This document shows positions 43,409-52,000 of a stretch of DNA of 64,000 nt, one piece after another. The number at the start of each line of letters is the position of its first letter. Position 1 is the first letter of the stretch. Made by a program: the position numbers and the translations under genes. The stretch is from Methylotenera sp965234545 (GTDB lineage Bacteria; Pseudomonadota; Gammaproteobacteria; Burkholderiales; Methylophilaceae). The notes under the pieces were generated by a model. It did not search any database and was not told the origin of the DNA. It worked only from the letters and a program-made list of their open reading frames with translations. The stretch lies in NCBI GenBank assembly GCA_965234545.1, contig OZ248348.1, forward strand, positions 496,001 through 560,000. Reading direction: 5' to 3'.

Positions 43409-43828
43409 TCATGTTTGTATACTGTCAAAATAGCTTTGTAATATGGTTTGCGCGGCGACTTGATCCAGGTGGCTTTTTTGTGCGCGGCCTTTTAGCCCAG
43501 CTTGATTGAGTAATTCACTAGCCGCTACCGAGCTGTAACGCTCGTCTATCATCATTACCGGTAGGTTAAAGCGGCCATTTAAACGCCGTGCAAATTTTGT
43601 GCATAACTGCGTGATCGGCGTTTCTTCTCCTGCCAAATTCAAAGGCAACCCCACTAGCAGTAGTTTTGGATGCCATTCGGCCACCAGCGCTGCAATACAA
43701 TTAAAACGCACGCTATTGCTCTCGTCGTCTATGGTGGTCAGCGCTTGTGCTTGCCCTATCAGGTGCTCGCCAACGGCTACGCCTATGCGTTGCTCACCAA
43801 AGTCAAAGCACATGGCGGTGCCGCTCAT
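43409..43828 (-). CDS. ruvX: Pre-16S rRNA nuclease / Holliday junction resolvase-like RuvX (YqgF)
   Basis: An RNase H-fold nuclease. From the ATG at 43828 the protein is 139 residues, the family norm, and begins near the metal-binding CFDFGEQRIGVAVGE. A PLNLAGEE motif and IDERYSSVAA follow. The frame is open back to 43921, but that would add 31 unmatched residues and overlap yqgE by 20 bases. The role is processing of the 16S precursor 5' end. It lies between yqgE and pyrR, a widely conserved order. Confidence 0.92.
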   Translation of the reverse strand: MSGTAMCFDFGEQRIGVAVGEHLIGQAQALTTIDDESNSVRFNCIAALVAEWHPKLLLVGLPLNLAGEETPITQLCTKFARRLNGRFNLPVMMIDERYSSVAASELLNQAGLKGRAQKSHLDQVAAQTILQSYFDSIQT

Positions 43829-43901
43829 GATGGTTTCTTGCTGATAAACGCCTTCGTTATCTATCAGTTGGCCGTGCGCCGGGGCTTGACGAAGCAGGCG
43901 C

Positions 43902-44486
43902 TCAGGCATGGCCTGCCACATCAGACAACATGGCTGGGTTGACCCCCAATAAAGCCAGGCTGGCGTTTAGCTTGTCTTCGGCTTTGCATTCAAACAAAAT
44001 TTTATGCAAGGTTTCGCCGTCTTTGGCTTGCACAGAAAGCCATGAGTTTGCGGCAATCTCTTGCTCCAATTGACCGGCGGTCCAGCCCGCGTAGCCCAAA
44101 GCCAGTAACATTTTTTTTGGCCCAGTGCCCATGGCCACCGATTCCAAGATGTCTTTCGACGTGGTTAGGGCGGTGTTTTCTGCTATGGATAGGGTGCTGT
44201 CCCATTCGCCACTGTGCTCATGCAACACAAAGCCACGTTCAGGCTGTACCGGTCCGCCATACAGGACAGTATTGTCCGCAAGCTCGCTTTGGGCTAGCTC
44301 GACTTTTATTTTTTCAAATAAAGTTTCGTAGCTGAGGTCGGTGGGGCGGTTGATCATGACGCCCATGGCGCCATCTTGATTGTGGGTGCAAATGAAGGTG
44401 ACTGACTTAGAAAAAAACGGATCCGTCATGCCTGGCATGGCGATGAGTAAGTGACCGGTGAGATTGACGTTTTCCAATGAGCTCAT
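43902..44486 (-). CDS. yqgE: YqgE/AlgH family protein
   Basis: A 194-residue protein of the UPF0301 family. The visible hallmarks are GHLLIAMPGMTDPFFSKSVTFICTHN, GAMGVMINRPTD and the GYAGWTAGQLEQEI segment. Function is unsettled; AlgH in Pseudomonas was linked to alginate regulation. It lies between ribBX and ruvX in one probable operon. Confidence 0.95.
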   Translation of the reverse strand: MSSLENVNLTGHLLIAMPGMTDPFFSKSVTFICTHNQDGAMGVMINRPTDLSYETLFEKIKVELAQSELADNTVLYGGPVQPERGFVLHEHSGEWDSTLSIAENTALTTSKDILESVAMGTGPKKMLLALGYAGWTAGQLEQEIAANSWLSVQAKDGETLHKILFECKAEDKLNASLALLGVNPAMLSDVAGHA

Positions 44487-44533
44487 TCTAACATAGACGA
44501 CTGATTATTATAGAAAAAATTGCAAGTTAGGTT

Positions 44534-45622
44534 TTATTCTGCCTCTAGGTAGCCGCATACTTCTAAGCCAAAACCGGCCATGCTAGGCATTTTTCGAGGA
44601 TTGGCCAGCAATTTCATTTTGCCCACGCCGCAATCCAATAGGATTTGTGAGCCTATGCCGTAGGTGCGTAATTCTTGGTTTATGCGCACCGGCTGATCGG
44701 CACCGACTATGCGTTCTACTATATTTTCGCCGCTTTCTTGGTGGTGCAATAACACCATGACACCGGCTTCGGCTTCGGCTATGACCTGCATGGCCGCCAA
44801 GGTATTCCAACTATGCGAACAGCTAGAGCGATCCAGTAAGTCAAAAATGGACAAGGGCTCGTGCACCCGCACCAGTGTTTCTTGTGTGGGCGAAGGCTTA
44901 CCTTTGATGAGGGCTAAGTGCGTTTCCTTGGCAATTTTATCGTGGTAGGCAATCAGTTGCATGGGGCCGTAGGGCGTTTGGATTAATCGCTCAGCGGCGC
45001 GCTCTACCAGGCGCTCGGTTTGCGCGCGGTATTGAATGAGGTCGGCTATGGTGCCAATTTTAAGTTGGTGCTCGGCGGCAAACGCCATTAGATCTGGCAA
45101 ACGTGCCATGCTGCCGTCGTCTTTTAGAATCTCACAAATAACACTGCTAGGCTCTGCGCCAGCCAATTGTGCTAAATCACAGCCGGCTTCCGTGTGCCCG
45201 GCTCTAACTAAGACGCCGCCGTCCATGGCGGTTAAGGGGAAAATGTGCCCGGGGCTAACGATGTCTTTAGGTTTGGCTGTTTTAGCTACCGCCGCTTGCA
45301 CGGTGCGTGCTCTATCGGCTGCTGAAATGCCGGTCGTGACGCCTTCAGCCGCTTCTATGGAAACGGTAAAGTTGGTGCCCATGCGGGCGCCATTTTTTTG
45401 CACCATTTTCGTTAGGTTTAATTGTCGGCAACGGGCTTCCGTGAGCGTTAAGCAAATCAGGCCGCGTCCGTATTTGGCCATAAAATTGATGTGCTCAGCG
45501 GTGACGAACTCTGCAGCCAGCACTAAGTCGCCTTCGTTTTCGCGATTTTCGTCATCGACTAACACCACCATGCGGCCGTGTTTGATTTCTGCAATAATTT
45601 CTTGGGCGCTGCTGATGGTCAC
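44534..45622 (-). CDS. ribBA: RibBX: 3,4-dihydroxy-2-butanone-4-phosphate synthase fused to a degenerate GTP cyclohydrolase II domain
   Basis: About 362 residues from the GTG at 45622, chosen because GGAAAA is well placed and homologs start at this point; the frame is open to 45721. The N-terminal RibB half is intact: VVLVDDENRENEGDLVLAAE, with its acidic metal site, and GHTEAGCDLA. The C-terminal half aligns with GTP cyclohydrolase II but lacks the zinc Cys cluster: around VRVHEPLSIFDLL only a single SSCSHSW remains. It is probably inactive as RibA and may regulate, as in described RibBX forms. It follows ribE. Confidence 0.87.
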   Translation of the reverse strand: MTISSAQEIIAEIKHGRMVVLVDDENRENEGDLVLAAEFVTAEHINFMAKYGRGLICLTLTEARCRQLNLTKMVQKNGARMGTNFTVSIEAAEGVTTGISAADRARTVQAAVAKTAKPKDIVSPGHIFPLTAMDGGVLVRAGHTEAGCDLAQLAGAEPSSVICEILKDDGSMARLPDLMAFAAEHQLKIGTIADLIQYRAQTERLVERAAERLIQTPYGPMQLIAYHDKIAKETHLALIKGKPSPTQETLVRVHEPLSIFDLLDRSSCSHSWNTLAAMQVIAEAEAGVMVLLHHQESGENIVERIVGADQPVRINQELRTYGIGSQILLDCGVGKMKLLANPRKMPSMAGFGLEVCGYLEAE

Positions 45623-45677
45623 TTTGCTTTTTCCAATGGCTTTATTGAGTGCGCAAGTTTGTTGGCTTGTGCATTCA

Positions 45678-46271
45678 TTATTCGTTGGCCCATTGCGCCA
45701 TGCGATCGACGTAACGGGCAATTTGATCGACTTCTAAATTCACTAGGCTGCCCACTGCTAAAAATTGCAAGGTGGTGTTCTCCAGCGTGTGCGGAATTAA
45801 GTTCATGCTAAACACATCCTGCTCTATGCTGTTGATGGTCAGGCTGACCCCATTGACGGCGATGGAGCCTTTCGGAGCGATGTACTTGCTTAAGGCGTGC
45901 GGTGCGCGGATGTCCAATTTCCAGCATTCGCCTAACTGTTCAAAGTTCAGCACAGTGCCGACGCCATCGACATGGCCGCTCACCAAATGCCCGCCTAGTC
46001 GGTCGCTTAAGCGCAAGGCTTTTTCTAGGTTAACTGCTTGCGGTTGGTTTAACCCCACCGTCACGGCTAGACTTGCATGCGAAACGAGCGCTTCAAAATG
46101 GCGCTCACTGACGGTGGTCGCGGTTAGGCATACGCCATTCACGGCAATGCTGTCGCCACTTTGTACGTCCTGCAGACCTAAGTTTGCGCAAGCAATGCTA
46201 AGCCTAAGGTCTGAACCTATGGCTTGCACGCTGTCGATTTTTCCTACGCTTTGTATGATGCCAGTAAACAT
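45678..46271 (-). CDS. ribE: Riboflavin synthase alpha subunit
   Basis: A 197-residue protein with two lumazine-binding repeats. The first starts MFTGIIQSVGKID and the second near residue 97 (HLVSGHVDGVGTV). The catalytic dimer dismutates 6,7-dimethyl-8-ribityllumazine to riboflavin. It is first in the leftward riboflavin/pyrimidine gene run and divergent from lolC. No FMN riboswitch was recognised upstream. Confidence 0.94.
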   Translation of the reverse strand: MFTGIIQSVGKIDSVQAIGSDLRLSIACANLGLQDVQSGDSIAVNGVCLTATTVSERHFEALVSHASLAVTVGLNQPQAVNLEKALRLSDRLGGHLVSGHVDGVGTVLNFEQLGECWKLDIRAPHALSKYIAPKGSIAVNGVSLTINSIEQDVFSMNLIPHTLENTTLQFLAVGSLVNLEVDQIARYVDRMAQWANE

Positions 46272-46365
46272 GCGCCAATTTTATCAGACTTAGCGCCACT
46301 TGGGCTTATTGCTTAGCCACAGAATACTTGATAAGCGCTGGCATAAGCCTGTTAGAATTTCACTT

Positions 46366-47661
46366 ATGTGGCAAAAATTAAAATCTTCAGCAAGGCAGTT
46401 TGTCGGCTTCGAGCTCTTAGTAGGCCTGCGCTACACCCGTGCCAAGCGTAAAAACCATTTCATTTCCTTTATTTCTTTAACCAGCATGCTGGGCATCGCG
46501 CTAGGCGTGGCGGCGCTCATCGTTGTGCTATCGGTGATGAATGGGTTTCAGAAGGAATTGCGCAGTCGAATTTTGGGGGTGGCCTCGCATTTGGAAATCA
46601 GTGGCCGCAATAACCAGCTAAACGATTGGCCGGCAGTAATGAATTTTGCAGTCAAGCAAGATCACGTGCTGGCGGCGGCGCCTTATATTATGGCGCAAGG
46701 GATGCTTAGCTACGATCAAGGTGTGCAAGGTGCCCTCATACGTGGGGTGTTGCCTGTGGCTGAAGACGGCGTGGCTGACTTGGGCCGCAACATGAAAGTG
46801 GGGCAGTTGACCGACCTAAAAGCCGGTGAGTTTGGCATTATTTTAGGCGCGGATTTAGCCTATAACTTAGGCGTGCAAGTCGGCGACAAAGTGTTGCTGA
46901 TGGCGCCTCAAGGTCAATTTACGCCTACCGGGCTGGTGCCAAGGCTGAAGCAATTTACCCTGGTTGGTTTGTTTCAGGTGGGCATGTATGAGTACGACGC
47001 CGGTTTGGCATTGATACACTTAGACGATGCCGCTAAGTTATACCGCATGGCGGATAGCGTGTCGGGTTTGCGTTTAAAGCTCGATGACTTGTTTGATGCG
47101 CCCGAGATAGGGGCAGCGATGAGCGAGCGGCTAAATAACCGATTGGCTGTGAACGATCAGTATTATGTGAGCGACTGGACCATGCAACATGCTAATTTCT
47201 TTAAAGCCGTGCAGATGGAAAAGCGCGTGATGTTCATCATTCTTACGCTGATAGTCGCTGTCGCGGCTTTTAATATCGTCTCGACCTTGGTGATGGCCGT
47301 AACGGATAAGCGCGCAGACATTGCGATCATGCGCACGCTAGGCGCCAGTCCTGGCAGCATACTCAGTATATTTATCGTGCAAGGCGCGCTGATCGGTTTG
47401 GTTGGCACCTTGTTGGGCGCCGTGTTTGGCGTAGTAATCGCACTTAATATCAGTAGCATCATTCCGTTTATTGAAAATCTATTCCATGTGCAGTTTCTAT
47501 CCAAAGAAGTCTATGCCATCAGCGAACTGCCATCTGATTTAATCTGGGCGGATGTTTGGCTTATTGTGTTGATGTCTTTTTCTTTGAGTTTGTTGGCCAC
47601 GCTCTACCCAAGTTGGCGCGCCAGCAAGATCAATCCTGCGGAGGCCTTGCGTTATGAGTAA
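46366..47661 (+). CDS. lolC: Lipoprotein-releasing ABC transporter permease (LolC/LolE type)
   Basis: A 431-residue permease from the ATG at 46366; the frame opens at 46300, but the extra 22 residues are unlike the family. One N-terminal helix lies near 35-55, then a periplasmic MacB-like domain (55-270) and three helices (about 280-410). It extracts mature lipoproteins and passes them to LolA. SLTSMLGIALGVAALIVVLSVMNGF is the typical first helix. Only one permease gene is present, with lolD next, so the complex may be a LolF-type homodimer. Confidence 0.92.
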   Translation: MWQKLKSSARQFVGFELLVGLRYTRAKRKNHFISFISLTSMLGIALGVAALIVVLSVMNGFQKELRSRILGVASHLEISGRNNQLNDWPAVMNFAVKQDHVLAAAPYIMAQGMLSYDQGVQGALIRGVLPVAEDGVADLGRNMKVGQLTDLKAGEFGIILGADLAYNLGVQVGDKVLLMAPQGQFTPTGLVPRLKQFTLVGLFQVGMYEYDAGLALIHLDDAAKLYRMADSVSGLRLKLDDLFDAPEIGAAMSERLNNRLAVNDQYYVSDWTMQHANFFKAVQMEKRVMFIILTLIVAVAAFNIVSTLVMAVTDKRADIAIMRTLGASPGSILSIFIVQGALIGLVGTLLGAVFGVVIALNISSIIPFIENLFHVQFLSKEVYAISELPSDLIWADVWLIVLMSFSLSLLATLYPSWRASKINPAEALRYE

Positions 47662-48343
47662 GGCGGTCATGCATGAGGAAGTGCTTGCTTGCAGCGGGCT
47701 GCATAAAACCTACCATGGCTTGGAGGTGGCGGTTTTAAACGGCATAGACCTAACGGTGCATGCCGGTGAGCAGATTGCCATCGTGGGCAGCTCCGGTTCG
47801 GGCAAAAGCACCTTGTTGCATTTGTTGGGTGGCTTAGACGCCGCTTCTGCCGGCGAGGTGCGCATACTAAAGCAAAATTTGGCGGCATTAAACGAAGCAC
47901 AAAAAGGCGTGCTGCGTAATCGTAGCCTAGGCTTTGTTTACCAATTTCACCATTTGTTGGCAGAATTTACCGCGCTAGAAAACGTAGCCATGCCCTTGTT
48001 AATAAGGCGCATGCCGCGCGAGCAAGCCTTAGGTCTAGCGGCTGACATGCTAGCTAGGGTGGGCTTGGCGCATAGGGTGGCGCACATGCCGGGTGAGTTG
48101 TCCGGAGGGGAGCGGCAAAGGGCTGCGCTGGCGAGAGCATTAATCGCCGAGCCACAATGCATATTGGCGGATGAGCCAACTGGCAATCTAGATAGGCATA
48201 CCGCGCACGCGGTATTTGATTTGTTATTAGGTCTAAACCAAACGCAGCAAAGAAGTTTGGTGGTGGTGACGCACGACATCGAGTTGGCCAAAAAAATGCA
48301 GCGCCAATACCTGTTAGTTGACGGTAAGTTGCAGCCCTTGTAG
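47654..48343 (+). CDS. lolD: Lipoprotein-releasing ABC transporter ATPase LolD
   Basis: A 229-residue ABC ATPase. Walker A GSSGSGKSTLLHLLGGLD is near residue 42, the signature LSGGERQRAALARAL near 145 and Walker B ILADEPTGNLD follows. The VYQFHHLL LolD motif near the Q-loop identifies the subfamily. It overlaps lolC by 8 bases. Confidence 0.95.
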   Translation: MSKAVMHEEVLACSGLHKTYHGLEVAVLNGIDLTVHAGEQIAIVGSSGSGKSTLLHLLGGLDAASAGEVRILKQNLAALNEAQKGVLRNRSLGFVYQFHHLLAEFTALENVAMPLLIRRMPREQALGLAADMLARVGLAHRVAHMPGELSGGERQRAALARALIAEPQCILADEPTGNLDRHTAHAVFDLLLGLNQTQQRSLVVVTHDIELAKKMQRQYLLVDGKLQPL

Positions 48344-48348
48344 ATTCC

Positions 48349-48370
48349 TCATGGATTAGCCTAGCCATGA
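48349..48370 (+). promoter_or_regulatory. Hairpin around the comEC start codon
   Basis: TCATGG pairs with CCATGA around a 10-base loop; the 3' arm contains the comEC ATG. No Shine-Dalgarno is evident, so translation may be weak. Confidence 0.3.
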
Positions 48371-50769
48371 CCCCTGTCGCAATAACATTTGTTTTTGCTG
48401 CATGGGTGGTGCAACAGGCCGCAGTGTTGCCTGGCCCTGCGGTTTTATTTAGCCTGCTGATAACAGCGCTTATTATTTTATGCCTAGTCTGGCGTAAGTT
48501 AGCCCCCAGGCGTCTCAATCCCTTATTGCTCAGCATAGCGAGTTTTTTAATTGGCCTGTGTTGGGCGGCTGGGTTTGCGCTATGGCGCTTGAGTGACGCG
48601 CTGCCTGTGGCTTGGCAGCAACAAACCGTAGAGGTGGTTGGGGTGGTGGCCAGCGTGCCGGAAGCCACTGAGCGTGGCCTGCGTTTTCGGTTTGATGTGG
48701 AGACCGTACTCACAAAACATGCGATTGTGCCTCAGCGTATTAGCCTTAATTACTACGAGGCCGCCGCTGAGGGGACGCTAAATCCATCCACTACTCTGGC
48801 GAACCCACCCCAAGTTGCCCCAAGTTTGTTTCATGCTGGTCAGCGTTGGTTGCTTGCCGTCCGTTTAAAGCGACCGCACGCTAGCATCAATCCGCACGGC
48901 TTCGATTTTGAGTCGTGGGCCTTAGCAGAAAACATACGCGCTACAGGCAACATTAAAACCAACGAGGGCATGCGCAAGTTGGCAGAGATGGTTTGGAAAC
49001 CAGGCTATGCCATCGAGCGAACGCGCGAGCTTGTCAGGCAGCGCATCGTTCAAGTTTTGCATGGGCAAGCTTATGCGGGCATCGTATTGGCTTTGGTGAT
49101 GGGTGACGACAGTCAAATTAAGGCCGGCGATTGGCAATTGTTTTTGCAAACCGGCACCAGCCATTTGATGTCAATTTCTGGCTTGCACATCACCATGTTG
49201 GCTGGTTTGGTATACGCCATGGTCGATTTTATTTGGCGGCGTAAGCCGCGCTTGATGATGCGTTTGCCCACCCGTAAAGCGGCCAGCATAGCAGGCTTTA
49301 TAGGGGCGTTGATCTATAGCGTGCTGGCCGGTTTCTCCGTGCCTACCCAACGTACCTTATACATGCTGGCTGTACTGGCCTGGGCATTGTGCTCAAGTAG
49401 GCCTTTAGCCCTGAGCCAAGTGTTGGCGCTGGCATTGGCGTTGGTGGTTTTATTGGACCCATGGGCGGTCAATGCGCCGGGTTTTTATCTGTCCTTTGGT
49501 GCCGTGGCTGTCATGGCCTATGCTTTGGGTGGCGGCATTGCCAAGCAAACATGGCTTAAAACTGCAGTAAAAGCCCAGTGGGCGGTAACCGTGGGCATGG
49601 TACCGGCTGTATTAATTCTGTTTAATCAAACCTCGCTTATTTCGCCTATTGCAAATGCCGTCGCCATTCCATTGATTAGTTTTGTGGTGACACCATTGGC
49701 CTTGCTGGGCAGCTTTTTTTTCATGGATTGGCCTTTGCACTTGGCTTACGCCAGCCTCGACTTTTGCATGGCCATGCTAAACAGCATGAACCAACTGCCG
49801 TTTGCTACGTGGCAACAGCATGCTCCGGCAAACTGGACCATGCTGCCGGCTTTATTGGGCATGGTTTGGCTGCTATTGCCTGCGGGCTTCCCTATGCGCT
49901 ATTTAGGCTTGCTGACGCTCTTGCCCATGCTGCTTGTGCTGCCCGAGCGGCCCTTGCCAGGCGAAATGAAAGTCACGGTGCTGGATGTCGGGCAAGGCTT
50001 GAGTGTGGTGGTGCAAACTACCAAGCACAGTTTGGTTTTTGACGCCGGGCCAAAATACGATAGCCAAACGGATGCCGGCAGTCGCATTGTGTTTCCATAT
50101 TTGCGGGGTGCTGGTGTGACCAAGTTGGACGGATTGGTGATTAGCCATAATGACCTAGATCACAGCGGCGGCATGCAGTCTTTGTTGGCCATGCTGCCGC
50201 TTACTTGGCTGGCCAGTTCTTTGCCTGCGGATGCAGTTGGATTGGTTGGGCGGCGGCAGCTAAGGTGCCATGCTGGGCAAACTTGGAAGTGGGATGGGGT
50301 GCGGTTTGACATGCTCTACCCCAGCCTTGCCAGTTATCAAGATGAGGCTATTGAGGATAATAATCGCAGTTGTGTTTTAAAAATTAGCAGCTTAGCCGGC
50401 ACGCTGTTGCTGACCGGCGACATAGAGAAAGCGGACGAGCATGCGCTATTAAACAGCTTGCCCGCTGCTTTAGCCAGTGATGTATTGGTGGTGCCGCACC
50501 ATGGCAGCCGCACCTCATCCAGTCAGGCGTTTATCGATGCGGTGGCGCCGACTGTGGCTGTGTTTACCTCGGGCTATTTAAATCGCTATCGCCACCCCAG
50601 TCCCGAGGTCTGGCAGCGCTATGAAGCGCAAGGCGTGCACCTATACCGCTCGGATTTTGCAGGTGCCATCGAAATGCGTTTTGTTAGAGGGGGTGAAGCG
50701 CAGCGCCCTAGTATTCATTTGCTGCCATGGCGGCAACAATACCCGCGCTATTGGCATGATGTGTATTAG
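48367..50769 (+). CDS. comEC: DNA internalization competence protein ComEC/Rec2
   Basis: An 800-residue multi-pass protein forming the inner-membrane DNA channel of natural transformation. An N-terminal DUF4131-like region with two or three helices (about 1-90) is followed by a soluble loop and the Competence domain (about 230-500) containing GTSHLMSISGLHITMLAGL. The C-terminal metallo-beta-lactamase-like domain (about 535-780) has DVGQG, FDAGP, SHNDLDHSGG and VPHHGSR. All expected metal residues appear present. It is adjacent to lolD, a common order. Confidence 0.93.
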   Translation: MTPVAITFVFAAWVVQQAAVLPGPAVLFSLLITALIILCLVWRKLAPRRLNPLLLSIASFLIGLCWAAGFALWRLSDALPVAWQQQTVEVVGVVASVPEATERGLRFRFDVETVLTKHAIVPQRISLNYYEAAAEGTLNPSTTLANPPQVAPSLFHAGQRWLLAVRLKRPHASINPHGFDFESWALAENIRATGNIKTNEGMRKLAEMVWKPGYAIERTRELVRQRIVQVLHGQAYAGIVLALVMGDDSQIKAGDWQLFLQTGTSHLMSISGLHITMLAGLVYAMVDFIWRRKPRLMMRLPTRKAASIAGFIGALIYSVLAGFSVPTQRTLYMLAVLAWALCSSRPLALSQVLALALALVVLLDPWAVNAPGFYLSFGAVAVMAYALGGGIAKQTWLKTAVKAQWAVTVGMVPAVLILFNQTSLISPIANAVAIPLISFVVTPLALLGSFFFMDWPLHLAYASLDFCMAMLNSMNQLPFATWQQHAPANWTMLPALLGMVWLLLPAGFPMRYLGLLTLLPMLLVLPERPLPGEMKVTVLDVGQGLSVVVQTTKHSLVFDAGPKYDSQTDAGSRIVFPYLRGAGVTKLDGLVISHNDLDHSGGMQSLLAMLPLTWLASSLPADAVGLVGRRQLRCHAGQTWKWDGVRFDMLYPSLASYQDEAIEDNNRSCVLKISSLAGTLLLTGDIEKADEHALLNSLPAALASDVLVVPHHGSRTSSSQAFIDAVAPTVAVFTSGYLNRYRHPSPEVWQRYEAQGVHLYRSDFAGAIEMRFVRGGEAQRPSIHLLPWRQQYPRYWHDVY

Positions 50770-50901
50770 TCGGCTGGTTGGCCTGGTTGTGCACATCTAG
50801 CTTGCCCAAATGGGCCTGAACAGCTAAAGTATCGCAGGAATAAATTGCCCGTTCATTTTGAGTGGGATTAATGGTGTTAGAACTAAAAAGGGAGTCGCAT
50901 T

Positions 50902-51507
50902 GTGTGGGAAATTATAGTAGCTGCAGGTTGGCCTATTTGGCCGTTGATTATTGCATCCGTCATTGCCTTAGCCATCATAGGCGAGCGTGCTTTTGTATTG
51001 CGTGAGAGCGCCGTCGCCCCGGCCAATTTATTGCCTGAAGTGCAGGCGTGGTTAGCTAAAGGCGGCATCACTAAGGAGACAGTGGCACGTTTGGAGCAGC
51101 ATTCTATGTTAGGCCGCTTGTTTGCCAGTGCTTTGAGTAATGCGGACAATAGCCGCGAAGTGACGAAAGAGGCCATAGAAGAAACAGGCCGTGCAGTGGC
51201 ACATGATTTAGAGCGCTATTTATCGACCTTAGGCACCATTGCAACGGTTGCGCCTTTGCTGGGTTTGTTGGGTACCGTTATTGGTATGGTGGAATTGTTT
51301 GGTGCGTTTACCAGCAGTGGCCATGATATAGCGCAATTCGCGCGCGGTATTTCGGTGGCCTTATATAACACGGCAGCCGGTATCGTTGTGGCTGTGCCGG
51401 CCATGGTGGCTTACCGTTATTTCCGTTCTCAAGTCGATGACTTGCTAGTGGGCATGGAACAGCAAGCAATTAAGTTGGTGGAAATCATCCACGGTCAACG
51501 CAAGTAA
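50902..51507 (+). CDS. exbB: ExbB/TolQ/MotA-family proton channel subunit
   Basis: A 201-residue inner-membrane protein with three helices (about 10-30, 105-130, 150-175). The conserved TVAPLLGLLGTVIGMVELFGAF and GISVALYNTAAGIVVAVPAMVAYRYF segments identify the ExbB group. The start is GTG at 50902 behind GGGAG. It pairs with exbD 19 bases later; no tonB, tolA or TonB-dependent receptor is adjacent. The order comEC-exbB-exbD-msbA-lpxK is shared with many Pseudomonadota. Confidence 0.92.
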   Translation: MWEIIVAAGWPIWPLIIASVIALAIIGERAFVLRESAVAPANLLPEVQAWLAKGGITKETVARLEQHSMLGRLFASALSNADNSREVTKEAIEETGRAVAHDLERYLSTLGTIATVAPLLGLLGTVIGMVELFGAFTSSGHDIAQFARGISVALYNTAAGIVVAVPAMVAYRYFRSQVDDLLVGMEQQAIKLVEIIHGQRK

Positions 51508-51526
51508 GGTACTTTGGGGAAATAAC

Positions 51527-51940
51527 ATGAATTTTCAACGTGGAAAGCGGCATGAAGACCTCGAGATGAATCTCGTGCCATTGATAGACGTGCTGTTAGT
51601 GATCATCATTTTCTTGGTGGTCAGTGCCACGTTTTCGCGTACCAGCGAGTTGCAGATTAATTTGCCCACCGCCCAAGCCAATGTGCCGCAAGAAAAACCC
51701 TTGACCATAGAGGTGGGCGTTGATGCCAGCGGCCAATACGTGATTAATGGCAAAAGCTTATCCGATGTCAGTGTTGCCGGCATTGCATCGGCTTTGCAAG
51801 CGGCGGCAGACGGCGGCAAGGAACCTACTATTATCATTAATGCCGATGCCAAGAGCACTCACCAGTCTGTGGTGGATGTCATGGAGGCATCCCGCACCGT
51901 GGGCTACACCCACATTACCTTTGCGACGCAATCCAAATAA
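51527..51940 (+). CDS. exbD: ExbD/TolR-family transport subunit
   Basis: A 137-residue protein with a single N-terminal helix (about 20-40) containing the proton-carrying aspartate in LVPLIDVLLVIIIFLVVSATF. A periplasmic domain follows, ending in VVDVMEASRTVGYTHITFAT. It forms the pentamer-dimer motor with ExbB. It is followed at 51941-51995 by a leader region with complementary segments. Confidence 0.93.
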   Translation: MNFQRGKRHEDLEMNLVPLIDVLLVIIIFLVVSATFSRTSELQINLPTAQANVPQEKPLTIEVGVDASGQYVINGKSLSDVSVAGIASALQAAADGGKEPTIIINADAKSTHQSVVDVMEASRTVGYTHITFATQSK

Positions 51941-51945
51941 ATAAA

Positions 51946-52000
51946 GCCATCTTAAAAACTCGATGGCACAAACTTGCCGTGGTTAATTTTTCAAGATGGC
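51946..52000 (+). promoter_or_regulatory. Alternative base-pairing leader upstream of msbA
   Basis: GCCATC (51946-51951) can pair locally with GATGGC (51962-51967). Extended to GCCATCTT, it can pair with AAGATGGC (51993-52000), which contains the first msbA ATG. The two folds exclude each other, so one could hide the start codon. This is seen only as complementarity. Confidence 0.35.

Noticed and set aside
43829..43921. N-terminal extension of RuvX
   Set aside because: The additional 31 residues are unlike the family and overlap yqgE.
45036..45737. A 233-codon open frame antisense to ribBX
   Set aside because: It is the mirror of a well-supported gene, has no family motifs and no ribosome site, and its Ser/Met/Pro-rich content is typical of antisense frames.
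45772..46293. A 173-codon plus-strand frame inside ribE
   Set aside because: It is antisense to a conserved riboflavin synthase and has no motif or start signal.
46300..46365. Upstream start of LolC
   Set aside because: The segment lacks family similarity and lies in the divergent ribE-lolC promoter region.
46272..46365. FMN riboswitch upstream of ribE
   Set aside because: Only 94 bases separate ribE from lolC and no RFN-type conserved segments were seen.
48054..48713. A 219-codon minus-strand frame across lolD and comEC
   Set aside because: It spans two clear genes on the other strand and is low-complexity, Thr/Pro/Ala-rich.
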